The notes under the pieces were generated by a model. The model made no database searches. It saw only the letters and a program-made list of their open reading frames with translations, and had not been told where the DNA came from. This document shows, one piece after another, positions 26,408 through 33,866 of a stretch of 64,000 nucleotides of DNA. The number at the start of each line of letters is the position of its first letter. The stretch's first letter is position 1. The position numbers and the translations under genes were made by a program. The stretch comes from Bradyrhizobium sp. CCBAU 53351 (GTDB taxonomy: Bacteria > Pseudomonadota > Alphaproteobacteria > Rhizobiales > Xanthobacteraceae). The stretch is taken from contig NZ_CP030059.1 in assembly GCF_015291745.1 (NCBI RefSeq), forward strand, positions 5,607,501 through 5,671,500, given 5' to 3'.

Positions 26408-26509
26408 CCGAACGCTTCTCCCTCGCCCGTTTTGGCGTTGGAAGCGTGCTAGCAGGCGGCCCGGTATTTGGATATTCTATGATCCTTATAACCATTATTT
26501 TAGATCGCA
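26408..26509. promoter_or_regulatory. Divergent promoter region panE-like / lysR
   Basis: A 102-base gap with an AT-rich stretch (about 26466-26509) that stands out against the GC-rich surroundings. GGATATTCTATGATCC is a short dyad (GGAT-N8-ATCC) about 26471-26486. LysR proteins usually bind T-N11-A dyads in such gaps. The exact site was not fixed. Confidence 0.4.
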
Positions 26510-27490
26510 ATGAAGCACCGGGACCCCTCCAAGACGAGCCTGCTGGAGCCGCGCCTGCTCCGGCTCTTTGACGCATTGTTCTCCACGGGCAGTGTCACCA
26601 AAGCAGCCGAGAAGCTCGGTCAAAGCCAACCGACCATTTCGATTGGGCTGGCGCGCCTGCGAAAGGAACTGGACGATCCGCTCTTCATCAGGTCAGCGGA
26701 GGGAATGCTACCGACTCCGCGCGCCGAGGCCCTGATCGGCACGGCCAGACAGGCCCTGGAGATGCTGCGTCGCCTGGCGGAGCTTCGCCCGGAGTTCGAT
26801 CCGGCGACTGCAAAGCGCCGCTTCGTCATCTGCATGACGGATGCGAGCCACATCACGCTGCTGCCCGCCATTCTCGGCTACGTCCGCCGAGTTGCGCCGG
26901 GCATCCGCATCGAGGCGGCGCAGATCGGCGGCGATACTCCGCGGATGCTGCAGTCTGGCGAGGCCGATCTGGCGCTCGGCTACATCTCGGACCTCGATGC
27001 CGGGCACTTCCAACAGGTGCTGTTTCCGCAGGATTGGGTCTGCCTGGCGAACGCAAACCATGCCCGGATCCGCGACCGCATCACCGCAAGGGATTTCAGG
27101 CGTGAGGCCCACGTCCTCATTCGCTCCGGCACTGGACATCTCTTGCTCGGGGACGCGCTACGGGAGCAGCGCATGGTCCTTGACGTTGCGCTCGAACTCC
27201 CGGGCTTTCTGGGGTTGCCCGCAATCGTCGGGACAACTGACCTGATCGCCACCCTTCCAAGACACATTGGCGAGACGTTGGCTCATTATTACGGACTGCG
27301 CGTGCTCGATTGCCCGCTGGCGATCGCCGGCTTTACGGTGAAGCAATATTGGCACGCCCGCTTCCATCACGACCCGGCAAACCAATGGTTGCGTGACGTC
27401 TGCGGCGAGCTGTTTCAACAGCAGGAGGTGCGGGGTCTCTATCGTTCCGGCCGGCCCAAGAAACGAAGGCCACGCGATTTGACGTCGTAG
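26510..27490 (+). CDS. LysR-family regulator
   Basis: 326 residues. The N-terminal winged HTH (about 12-70: LLRLFDALFSTGSVTKAAEKLGQSQPTISIGLARLRKEL) has the long-helix pattern of the NodD/SyrM-like branch. The effector domain starts at about 100 (RRFVICMTDASHITLLPAIL). It is divergently transcribed from the aromatic/acyl-CoA group and is the likely activator of it, with a pathway intermediate as inducer. Confidence 0.9.
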   Translation: MKHRDPSKTSLLEPRLLRLFDALFSTGSVTKAAEKLGQSQPTISIGLARLRKELDDPLFIRSAEGMLPTPRAEALIGTARQALEMLRRLAELRPEFDPATAKRRFVICMTDASHITLLPAILGYVRRVAPGIRIEAAQIGGDTPRMLQSGEADLALGYISDLDAGHFQQVLFPQDWVCLANANHARIRDRITARDFRREAHVLIRSGTGHLLLGDALREQRMVLDVALELPGFLGLPAIVGTTDLIATLPRHIGETLAHYYGLRVLDCPLAIAGFTVKQYWHARFHHDPANQWLRDVCGELFQQQEVRGLYRSGRPKKRRPRDLTS

Positions 27491-27569
27491 TCCCGAATGG
27501 AGCGGAAGGAAGAAAGCCTCCCGCCTCGGATCGTGGAATTCCGCGTTTTCCGCCCGGATATTCCGCATG

Positions 27570-28394
27570 TCATAAGTCAAGAGGGAAATGTGGGCGCATG
27601 CCACTTGCGCGATCGCGCCTCTCCATCTCTGGAGCGAGTGTGCGCTGTGGAGTGCGACCCCGGGCGGTCCAATGCATGTCCTTATACTTGAAGCCGCGCG
27701 CGAGCGTGGGCTTCACCACCATGAAGTAAGGCGAAATATCGAAGTCGCGCGGCGCGTAGAGTGATGAGTGACGAGGCTCGGCGATTTCCCGCCGCGCAGT
27801 CTGGCTATCGATGTGCGTGATGGTGGGGAGGATCGGATAACGCACGGCTTCGAAGGCTTGCGCAATCAGCGAAGAATAGATGATGCGGCTCGCATCGCCC
27901 GAGCCAAGCGCGATCGTTCGGCGGCGACAACGCTGCGCCATTGGCCATGGGAACAGATGCCGCATCAGGTCGATGACGTTCTTGAAATCGTAGCCGAGGC
28001 CAATGCGTTCGGAAGCGTAGCGGCAGACCTTCTCGCAGTCCGCTCCGCTCAGGCCCACCGGCCGGCAGATGCGGGTTTGGCAATGCAGATATTTCGACAG
28101 CGGCGCCGACACGACACCTTCGTCTATGTTGGCTTCGATCAGGACATGAGGCTCACCGTCCGTTGCGGAACCCGCTATCGGCCCGACGTATAGCGCCGAG
28201 TGTGACCAGGCCGATTGAGTGAGATACTTGATGCCGCTGGAAATGCGACCCTTGCCCTCGACCAGCAAAACGTCACCTGGTCGAAGAGTGTCGCGCAAGG
28301 CCGTCGAATCGTTCGGCGGCAACGGCTCACCGCGGTTGGCCTGCTTCTGAAGCCGCGCAATCAATCGTCCAACGCTGTCGATCATCCAGCCCAT
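27570..28394 (-). CDS. YiiX/YebB-like permuted papain-fold protein, catalytic Cys apparently replaced
   Basis: 274 residues resembling the permuted NlpC/P60 (YiiX/YebB, PF05708-type) fold: LRPGDVLLVEGKGRISSGIKYLTQSAWSHSALYVG with His65, GLGYDFKNVIDL, and IIYSSLIAQAF. Related proteins usually read CS-x-L at the last motif; here codon TAT gives Tyr173 at the Cys position. The start at 28394 is fixed by AGGAG seven bases upstream and by the operator spacing. No signal peptide. Members are thought to cleave lipid or amide bonds; this copy may be inactive. It is headed by the AraC-type direct repeat at 28459-28489. Confidence 0.72.
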   Translation of the reverse strand: MGWMIDSVGRLIARLQKQANRGEPLPPNDSTALRDTLRPGDVLLVEGKGRISSGIKYLTQSAWSHSALYVGPIAGSATDGEPHVLIEANIDEGVVSAPLSKYLHCQTRICRPVGLSGADCEKVCRYASERIGLGYDFKNVIDLMRHLFPWPMAQRCRRRTIALGSGDASRIIYSSLIAQAFEAVRYPILPTITHIDSQTARREIAEPRHSSLYAPRDFDISPYFMVVKPTLARGFKYKDMHWTARGRTPQRTLAPEMERRDRASGMRPHFPLDL

Positions 28395-28458
28395 CGCTCG
28401 TCTCCTCTTTTTGGAGTGGGCACTGTGATGGTCTAGCGAATCGAATCCGGAGCTGCGC

Positions 28459-28489
28459 CAGAGCGATTGTCGTACCCATAGAGCGATTG
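28459..28489 (-). promoter_or_regulatory. AraC-type direct-repeat operator, copy A
   Basis: On the minus strand CAATCGCTCTA and CAATCGCTCTG repeat with a 20-bp period, two helical turns, as AraC-family dimers bind. The promoter-proximal repeat ends 64 nt before the start codon of the papain-fold gene. The same element stands before two other genes at 66 and 65 nt. Confidence 0.75.
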
Positions 28490-28492
28490 CTC

Positions 28493-28600
28493 TTACCGAA
28501 CGCGCGGGCGCCAATCGGCTGGGGGTCCATCGGTCAGCTTACCAAGCGCCGCAGCGAAGGCTGTTTGGGAAGCATATGGTCTGCAGCAAGCCGCAAGCGT
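28493..28600 (-). pseudogene. C-terminal remnant of an AraC-family regulator
   Basis: About 35 codons read AACCRPYASQTAFAAALGKL, then TDGPPADWR before a stop. They line up with the C-terminal HTH end of the two intact AraC proteins at 31.4-33.3 kb (AAELGYASQTAFAAAFRRL, TGKTPSDWR). The usual ELG before YASQ is degraded and no regulator sequence is recognisable further upstream. It is a decayed copy lying between two copies of the operator its relatives probably bind. Confidence 0.65.
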
Positions 28601-28704
28601 TTCCGGCCGCCCTTGACCTGGCAATAGCACGGCTAGGTCGATCGCAGTGCCATGACATTCGCCTGTTCGGCCGCAGGCCAATCGCGACACCGCACAACTG
28701 CCAG

Positions 28705-28735
28705 CAATCGCTCTGCAATTGGATCAATCGCTCTG
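28705..28735 (+). promoter_or_regulatory. AraC-type direct-repeat operator, copy B
   Basis: Two identical CAATCGCTCTG repeats at 28705-28715 and 28725-28735, period 20 bp. The second ends 66 nt before the ATG at 28802. It matches copies A and C. Confidence 0.78.
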
Positions 28736-28801
28736 GGGCGGCGCCGCGCCACCCCCCTACCATGACCGTATCGACGTCAACGGTAGATGGAAGGACACGT
28801 G

Positions 28802-29080
28802 ATGATCTGGAAGAATCTCGTCAACCAATCTGCGACCCTTGCATCGCGGCCGAAAGTCCTCTCCACCACCTTCATGTGCGCCCTTTCAGCGACGGTGCGC
28901 TTGGCTTCGACCGGAGATGAAGGAGCAAGGATTGCGGCGCAACCGGTTCACACACGAGATTCCATGGTCTCGATCATGACCAAAGACAGCGTTCCGATCT
29001 TTTGCATGGGCTGGAGGCCAAAGCCCGCCCAGCCGCTTGTGTTTCAAAGCCCGAATGCCTGCCGCGCCTGGCCGCTTTAG
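28802..29080 (+). pseudogene. Truncated alpha/beta-hydrolase (chloroperoxidase-like) N-terminus, leader of catalase-like gene
   Basis: 92 codons from MIWKNLVNQS, with GGAAGG seven bases upstream. The first 50 residues form a weakly hydrophobic leader. Then SIMTKDSVPIFCMGWRPK and AQPLVFQ follow the opening strands of non-heme chloroperoxidase/esterase-type hydrolases (T-KDG-x-IYYKDWG, QPVVFSHGWPL). The reading ends 14 codons later, before the nucleophile, so no catalytic residue remains. The ending at the same place as in the gene at 33439 is notable. It sits 21 bases before the catalase-like gene and could serve as a translated leader. Confidence 0.6.
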
Positions 29081-29101
29081 CAAGACGCCGGAGGTATCGT
29101 C

Positions 29102-30022
29102 ATGATCCGGGTCCCAACCGGCGCTGCCACGCCCGCGACGATCGTCGACACGCTGAAAGCGTCGGCCGGTGTCTCGCCAAAGACACGCGCCAGCTTCGCC
29201 AGAGGCCGCTGTGTCCGCGGCACCTTTATCCCGTCAGACAGAGCGGAAGAAGTTACGAAGTCGCAGAGTTTCACGGCCGCATCACGCGTGCTGGCGCGCT
29301 TCTCGCTGGACGGCGGCAATCCCCGCTTGCCGAACACTGATAATTTCGTGCTGCGCGGGTTCAGCTTCAGGCTAGGAGATACGGAGCATCGTTCCGACAT
29401 TCTCACACAGAGCGCGCCCGTTCACTATGCGAGGACCCCGGCGCAGATGTTGGCGTATCTGAAGGCGCGCGTTCCCGGGTCCGGCCAACGACCCGATCCG
29501 GAAAAAGTCGAGGCGTTCTCCGCCGCCTATCCTGAGACTTCGCATCAGGCAAGCTATGTGGCTGCCCATCCGCTTCCCGCAAGCGTTGCCGATACCACCT
29601 ACTGGGCCGTCCACGCCTTTCCCGCGACAAATCGGTATGGCGAGACTCAATTCATCAAATTCAAGGTCGTCCCGGTCGGCAGCCAAGGTGCTGCACCGAC
29701 CGAAGGCGCGGCCAGGACGGAGCCTGAAGAGTTCCTGCACGACGATTTGGAAAGCCGGATCGCGGCACGCGGTATCCGGTTCAGCCTGATGGCGGTGCTC
29801 GGCCGCCTCGGAGACCCCATATTGGATGTCACGATCCGATGGCCGGACGAGGACCGCCGGGAGACGGTGCGCCTCGGAACAATCGTGATCACTGCAATCG
29901 AAAAGCGCGATGCATACGTCTTCGATCCGGCAGTCCTCGCCGAAGGCATCGGGCATCCGCCCGACGAGATCTTTGCGGCCCGCCGCGCCGCCTACACGAT
30001 CTCACGAGCCAGGCGCCGCTGA
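29102..30022 (+). CDS. Catalase-family heme peroxidase-like protein lacking the distal His
   Basis: 306 residues of the small catalase-related peroxidase group, cytosolic in the frame seen. The N-terminal segment RASFARGRCVRGTFIPS aligns with the family's HAKG-x-GTF but carries Phe32 where the distal catalytic His normally is. RFSLDGGNPRLPNTDN and the C-terminal FAARRAAY (proximal heme Tyr298 with RxxxY) are kept. GGAGG lies 7 bases before the ATG. It is second in the operator-B operon. Heme binding is likely; classical catalase activity is doubtful unless another residue substitutes. Confidence 0.8.
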   Translation: MIRVPTGAATPATIVDTLKASAGVSPKTRASFARGRCVRGTFIPSDRAEEVTKSQSFTAASRVLARFSLDGGNPRLPNTDNFVLRGFSFRLGDTEHRSDILTQSAPVHYARTPAQMLAYLKARVPGSGQRPDPEKVEAFSAAYPETSHQASYVAAHPLPASVADTTYWAVHAFPATNRYGETQFIKFKVVPVGSQGAAPTEGAARTEPEEFLHDDLESRIAARGIRFSLMAVLGRLGDPILDVTIRWPDEDRRETVRLGTIVITAIEKRDAYVFDPAVLAEGIGHPPDEIFAARRAAYTISRARRR

Positions 30023-30030
30023 TCGAAGGA

Positions 30031-30963
30031 TCAGCTTCCGCTCTCCCTGGTGCCCTGCGCCTCGCGGCGCCATGCCGCGGGGCTGGTGCCGACCTGCGCC
30101 GAAAACACCTTTGTAAAATGGCTTTGATTGGCAAAGCCGGCCGATACCGCAACTTCCGACAATGGCAGGTCCCGTACGATGGTCATCAACTGCTTGGCCG
30201 CCTCCACGCGCTGGCGCAGCAGCCATTGGTGCGGCGGCAGGCCGGTCGAGATTCGAAACGCGCGCGAAAAATGACCGACCGAGAGGCCAAACTCGGCCGC
30301 GATCTGTTGCAGTGAAAGTGTCCCGCCGAGGTCGGAGTCGAGCTTTTCGCAGGCACGCTTCACTTGCCACGGGGCAAGGCCGCCGCGAGCGGGCCCGGTC
30401 GTGCTCTGCAACCCGCCATAGGCCTGGGCAATGTGCGCGGTGAACGCCAGCATCATTTGATCGATGAAAAGCTGGTTGACCTCGGCCGGTCGGCTGAGCC
30501 CTTGCAGCAGCAATGTCCCGATATGACGCATGATCTCGTCGTCATGGCCGAAGCCGAACTGGCAGGCGAGGTCGCCAACAGGCGGTGTGCCGGATTCCCT
30601 GGCGATGCGGTCGAGCGCTGAACGCGGAAGATAGAAGTGGAGGGAATGAAATGGTTTGTCGATGATGAAACCCGGATCGCGCCTGAGATCGTACAGATAT
30701 GTCGTACCGGCCCTGACATCCGCCTTCCCGACGGACTTGCCGTTTTCCCAGAGCTCGCAGTCCGGGTAATCGTGAAGCTTCAGACTGACAAAATAGGCCT
30801 CATCGGCCACGGAGCCGGAACGACCCGGTATCGGGTTATCAACCTGGGTTTCGGTGACCGCGAGTTCGATGCCGCGCAGTGAACGCGTGATCAGCGAGGG
30901 CGGTGCATCCCTCAGGTGCAACTGCTGCCTGACCCTCTGTCCGAAGGTGCTCGCATGCATCAT
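30031..30963 (-). CDS. AraC-family regulator (convergent to catalase-like gene)
   Basis: 310 residues from MMHASTFGQ. The N-terminal AraC-binding-like domain is followed by two HTH motifs at the C-terminus: LSLQQIAAEFGLSVGHFSRAFRISTGLPPHQWLLRQRV and LPLSEVAVSAGFANQSHFTKVFSAQVGTSPAAWR. The second helix set is closest to the operator-binding type. The open frame continues upstream but without family similarity. It ends 8 bases from the catalase-like gene's stop and is divergent from a tandem AraC pair, to which it is only distantly similar. Confidence 0.88.
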   Translation of the reverse strand: MMHASTFGQRVRQQLHLRDAPPSLITRSLRGIELAVTETQVDNPIPGRSGSVADEAYFVSLKLHDYPDCELWENGKSVGKADVRAGTTYLYDLRRDPGFIIDKPFHSLHFYLPRSALDRIARESGTPPVGDLACQFGFGHDDEIMRHIGTLLLQGLSRPAEVNQLFIDQMMLAFTAHIAQAYGGLQSTTGPARGGLAPWQVKRACEKLDSDLGGTLSLQQIAAEFGLSVGHFSRAFRISTGLPPHQWLLRQRVEAAKQLMTIVRDLPLSEVAVSAGFANQSHFTKVFSAQVGTSPAAWRREAQGTRESGS

Positions 30964-31398
30964 GTGTTTGGACCATTCGTGGAGGTCGATCGGGCCGTTC
31001 GACGCACCGCCGACACTCCGTTCCGGCGCGCAGTATCCGGTATCCGGGTGCGGAGGTCTAGGGTCACGGCGGCGGTAAACGCAATTGTGAGGACTGGCTA
31101 CCATCATGGTTACAAAGCGATTTTTCGAAGTGATTTCAATGCCCACCGCGCCTGGTTGCGATGCTCGCCCCTCGTCAATCAGACCACGGCAGCCGATCAA
31201 AAATGGCCGCCAGCGCGCTTTGAGCAGAATCAGACAAGACGCGGTTGCTTTGGGAAAGACCACGTAGTTCTACGCGCCTAGAACGCACCCCGACAAACTC
31301 GCGGCGCCTAGCGGCACGATACCGCGGAAGGAAGCAGAGGCTTCACGCAGGCAGGCCACTCCGGCGCGAGTGCAATTCCCTCAAGCAAGCGCATCGCC
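30964..31398. other. Intergenic region between divergent AraC genes
   Basis: 435 bases with no convincing gene; a minus-strand frame is open but lacks family motifs and has average-looking composition. It must hold the promoters of two AraC regulators. A GTTCTA-N6-TAGAAC dyad is present at 31267-31284. The CAATCGCTCTG operator is not found here. Confidence 0.5.
31267..31284. promoter_or_regulatory. GTTCTA-N6-TAGAAC dyad
   Basis: A perfect 6-base inverted repeat with a CGCGCC spacer, 114 bases before the first tandem AraC gene. It is a candidate operator for its expression; no protein can be named. Confidence 0.3.
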
Positions 31399-32343
31399 AT
31401 GAGCAAGCCGATCGATCCCTCCACAAGCCTGTCCGATGCAACCACAGCACATCGGGACAAGTCGCCAAACGCCGACCGGCATGCCGCTGATGTGGAAATG
31501 GCGCGCGTCCTCAACACCGAACCGGTCCGCATGGCATTGGATCCCTCCGGTGCTGCGATCGCCCATTGGAAACATGACCCATTGCACGACGTCGTCGAGC
31601 CCATGAGCGACCACGTCATCATGGCTTACAATGGCACGGTGCAGCACGTGGAGCGCCGATCGGGAAGATCGGTCGCGAAGGGAACGTTCCGTCCCGGGGC
31701 TGTGATCGTCATTCCGGAAGGATCGAGCTCCCGGTGGGATATCCCAAAACCCGTGGATGTGGTTCAGCTCTATCTTCCGACCGCGACGCTCGAGCGGGTT
31801 GCCCGTGAAACCAACACTGCCGCAGCGGTCGATCTCCTCGAACGAACGGGGCATCCCGATCCCGTTACATCCCGATTGCTGTTGAGCGCGGCCGATGGGC
31901 TGGAGGGCAACAGCGCACTCGACACGCTGTTCAGACATCAACTCATAGACCTCCTCGCCACGCGTCTGCTGGCTGTGCACACCGCCTCGCCAACCACCTT
32001 CGAGCCGGCCACGGGCGGGCTTTCGCCAAAGGTCCTGCTTCGCGCCATCGAACGCTTGCGCTCCGACAGCGATTCCGACGTCTCGCTTGCGGCTCTCGCT
32101 TCGGACGCCGGCCTGTCGCGCTCGCACTTCTGCCGCGCGTTCAAGGAAAGTACCGGGCTCTCCCCTCATGCCTGGCTGCGGCAATACCGCCTTGAGCAGG
32201 CCATGAACATGCTGCGCGACACCGACACATCGATCGTGTCGGTCGCGGCCGAGCTTGGCTATGCCTCGCAGACCGCATTCGCGGCCGCCTTCAGGCGCTT
32301 GACCGGCAAAACCCCGAGCGATTGGCGACGAGGCGTGCAGTAG
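31399..32343 (+). CDS. AraC-family regulator, tandem copy 1
   Basis: 314 residues. The N-terminal cupin-like sensing half has HWKHDPLHDVVEPMSDHVIMAY and PGAVIVIPEGSSSRWDIP. The C-terminal double HTH has VSLAALASDAGLSRSHFCRAFKESTGLSPHAWLRQ and VSVAAELGYASQTAFAAAFRRLTG. Length and order are identical to the next gene, from which it differs mainly in the first 30 residues and scattered positions. With its twin it is the best candidate reader of the CAATCGCTCTG direct repeats. The inducer is unknown. Confidence 0.9.
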   Translation: MSKPIDPSTSLSDATTAHRDKSPNADRHAADVEMARVLNTEPVRMALDPSGAAIAHWKHDPLHDVVEPMSDHVIMAYNGTVQHVERRSGRSVAKGTFRPGAVIVIPEGSSSRWDIPKPVDVVQLYLPTATLERVARETNTAAAVDLLERTGHPDPVTSRLLLSAADGLEGNSALDTLFRHQLIDLLATRLLAVHTASPTTFEPATGGLSPKVLLRAIERLRSDSDSDVSLAALASDAGLSRSHFCRAFKESTGLSPHAWLRQYRLEQAMNMLRDTDTSIVSVAAELGYASQTAFAAAFRRLTGKTPSDWRRGVQ

Positions 32344-32394
32344 CGGCGACTGCTTGCGGATGACGAGTAGCATTCCAAACGCGAGAACGGCTCG

Positions 32395-33339
32395 ATGAAG
32401 AGACCGGTCGACAACGATCCCCTGGAGGCCCTGCTGGCCGCACCCGGCCGCGAGGCTCCACCGGACACCCAGCAGCGCGCTGCCGAAGCGGAGATGGCGC
32501 GCGTCTTGAAGACTGCACCGCTGCAGGTGGCGTCAGACCCCTCCAATGGAGCCATCGCCCATTGGAAGCATGGGGCCCTGCACGACGTGGTCGAGCCTAT
32601 GCGTGACCACGTCATCATGACCTACCCCACCGGCGTTCAGCGTCTGGAGCGGCGCACCGGGAGATCGGCTGTGACCGGGACGGCGCGTTCGGGAGTTGTG
32701 ACGATCATTCCGGCTGGTTCAAGCGCCAGATGGGATATTCCCGGTGTTGTCGATGTCATCCAGCTCTACCTTCCACACATGACGCTCGAACGCGTGGCTC
32801 GCGAGGCCGGCGCTTCCGCTCCCGGCGATCTTCTGGAACGGACGGGACATCCCGATTCCATCACATCCGGATTGCTGATGAGTGCCGCGGATGTGCTGGA
32901 GGGCAACGCGACCCTGGATGCCCTGTTCAGACACCAGCTGACAGATCTCCTGACCACACGTCTGTTGGCTGCGCATACTGGCGAGTTGGTCACGTTCGAA
33001 CCGATTATGGGTGGGCTGTCCCCACATGCTCTGCGCCGCGCGATCGAACGCCTGCGCTCGGGCAGCGATGCCGACGTTTCGCTCGCTGCGCTGGCATCGG
33101 ACGCCGGCCTGTCGCGCTTCCATTTCTGCCGCGCCTTCAAGGAAAGCACCGGGCTCTCGCCGCACGCCTGGCTGCGCCAGCAGCGGCTCGAGCGAGCCAT
33201 GAACATGTTGCGCGATACCGATACGTCGATCGAGGTGGTGGCCGCAGAACTCGGTTACGCATCGCAGACCGCATTTACGGCGGCGTTCAAGAAGCTGACC
33301 GGCGAGACGCCGAGCCAATGGCGCCGTCGCATGCGTTAA
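32395..33339 (+). CDS. AraC-family regulator, tandem copy 2
   Basis: 314 residues, a paralogue of the preceding gene over the full length: HWKHGALHDVVEPMRDHVIMTY, IIPAGSSARWDIPGVVDVIQLYLPHMTLERVARE, and the HTH pair with AGLSRFHFCRAFKESTGLSPHAWLRQ and YASQTAFTAAFKKLTG. The recognition regions of the twins are nearly the same, so they probably bind the same operator with different sensor halves. Its stop lies 3 bases before operator copy C, so the downstream operon starts immediately behind it. Also possible is cross-competition or heterodimer formation. Confidence 0.9.
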   Translation: MKRPVDNDPLEALLAAPGREAPPDTQQRAAEAEMARVLKTAPLQVASDPSNGAIAHWKHGALHDVVEPMRDHVIMTYPTGVQRLERRTGRSAVTGTARSGVVTIIPAGSSARWDIPGVVDVIQLYLPHMTLERVAREAGASAPGDLLERTGHPDSITSGLLMSAADVLEGNATLDALFRHQLTDLLTTRLLAAHTGELVTFEPIMGGLSPHALRRAIERLRSGSDADVSLAALASDAGLSRFHFCRAFKESTGLSPHAWLRQQRLERAMNMLRDTDTSIEVVAAELGYASQTAFTAAFKKLTGETPSQWRRRMR

Positions 33340-33342
33340 CAG

Positions 33343-33373
33343 CAATCTCTCTGCAACCGCGTCAATCGCGCTG
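33343..33373 (+). promoter_or_regulatory. AraC-type direct-repeat operator, copy C
   Basis: CAATCTCTCTG and CAATCGCGCTG, period 20 bp, one mismatch each to the consensus. The second repeat ends 65 nt before the ATG at 33439, matching copies A and B. It would control the eight-gene unit that follows. Confidence 0.72.
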
Positions 33374-33438
33374 GCGCGGCCGCAGCTCCGATCCCGTAGA
33401 TTTGCGGCATGAACATCGACAACGGACGGAGACAAGCA

Positions 33439-33747
33439 ATGGCCTGGAAGCACTGTGTCGCCCTCCTTGCAATTGTGCCGCGACGCCGGGTCATCGCAAC
33501 CGCGCTGGTGTACGGACTGTCACTCAGCGTCCGCTTTACCTCGGCAACGGGGGAGGAAGTCGAAATTCCGATCCCGTCGACAACGTCGATCATGAGCAGA
33601 GCCGGGGTCTCCATCTTCCACGATGACTGGCCCTTGAGGCCCAGCGAGTCGATCGCCTTTCAATTTCGCCGGCCAGCGGTTTCCCGTGGCTGTCACGCAG
33701 CGTGCGAGCGTCCTTCCATGACAACGCCGGGCTGCACCGCGCCTTAG
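33439..33747 (+). pseudogene. Truncated alpha/beta-hydrolase N-terminus, leader of the NDH/adc/emr operon
   Basis: 102 codons from MAWKHCVALLAIV. A leader of about 40 residues precedes SIMSRAGVSIFHDDWPLRPSESIAFQF, which follows the first strands of chloroperoxidase-type hydrolases and then breaks into unrelated sequence before the HGW oxyanion and nucleophile motifs. The sister gene at 28802 breaks at the same place. ATG at 33439 fits both a GGACGGAGAC ribosome site and the 65-nt operator spacing. It may be decay, or a retained leader peptide needed for the operon. Confidence 0.55.
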
Positions 33748-33866
33748 GCGCTCGACCAATCCATTTCACGCCTTCGCGTCATCGCCGATCGCGACAAGCC
33801 ATTCCGGATGCGGGAGCGGCAACGGTGACGCGCGAGTCCGAGAAGTCAAACCAGAGGAGTAGACAC

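Noticed and set aside
28576..28920. A 114-codon + strand frame over the AraC remnant and operator B
   Set aside because: It crosses the operator and the start of the hydrolase leader and has no ribosome site or motif.
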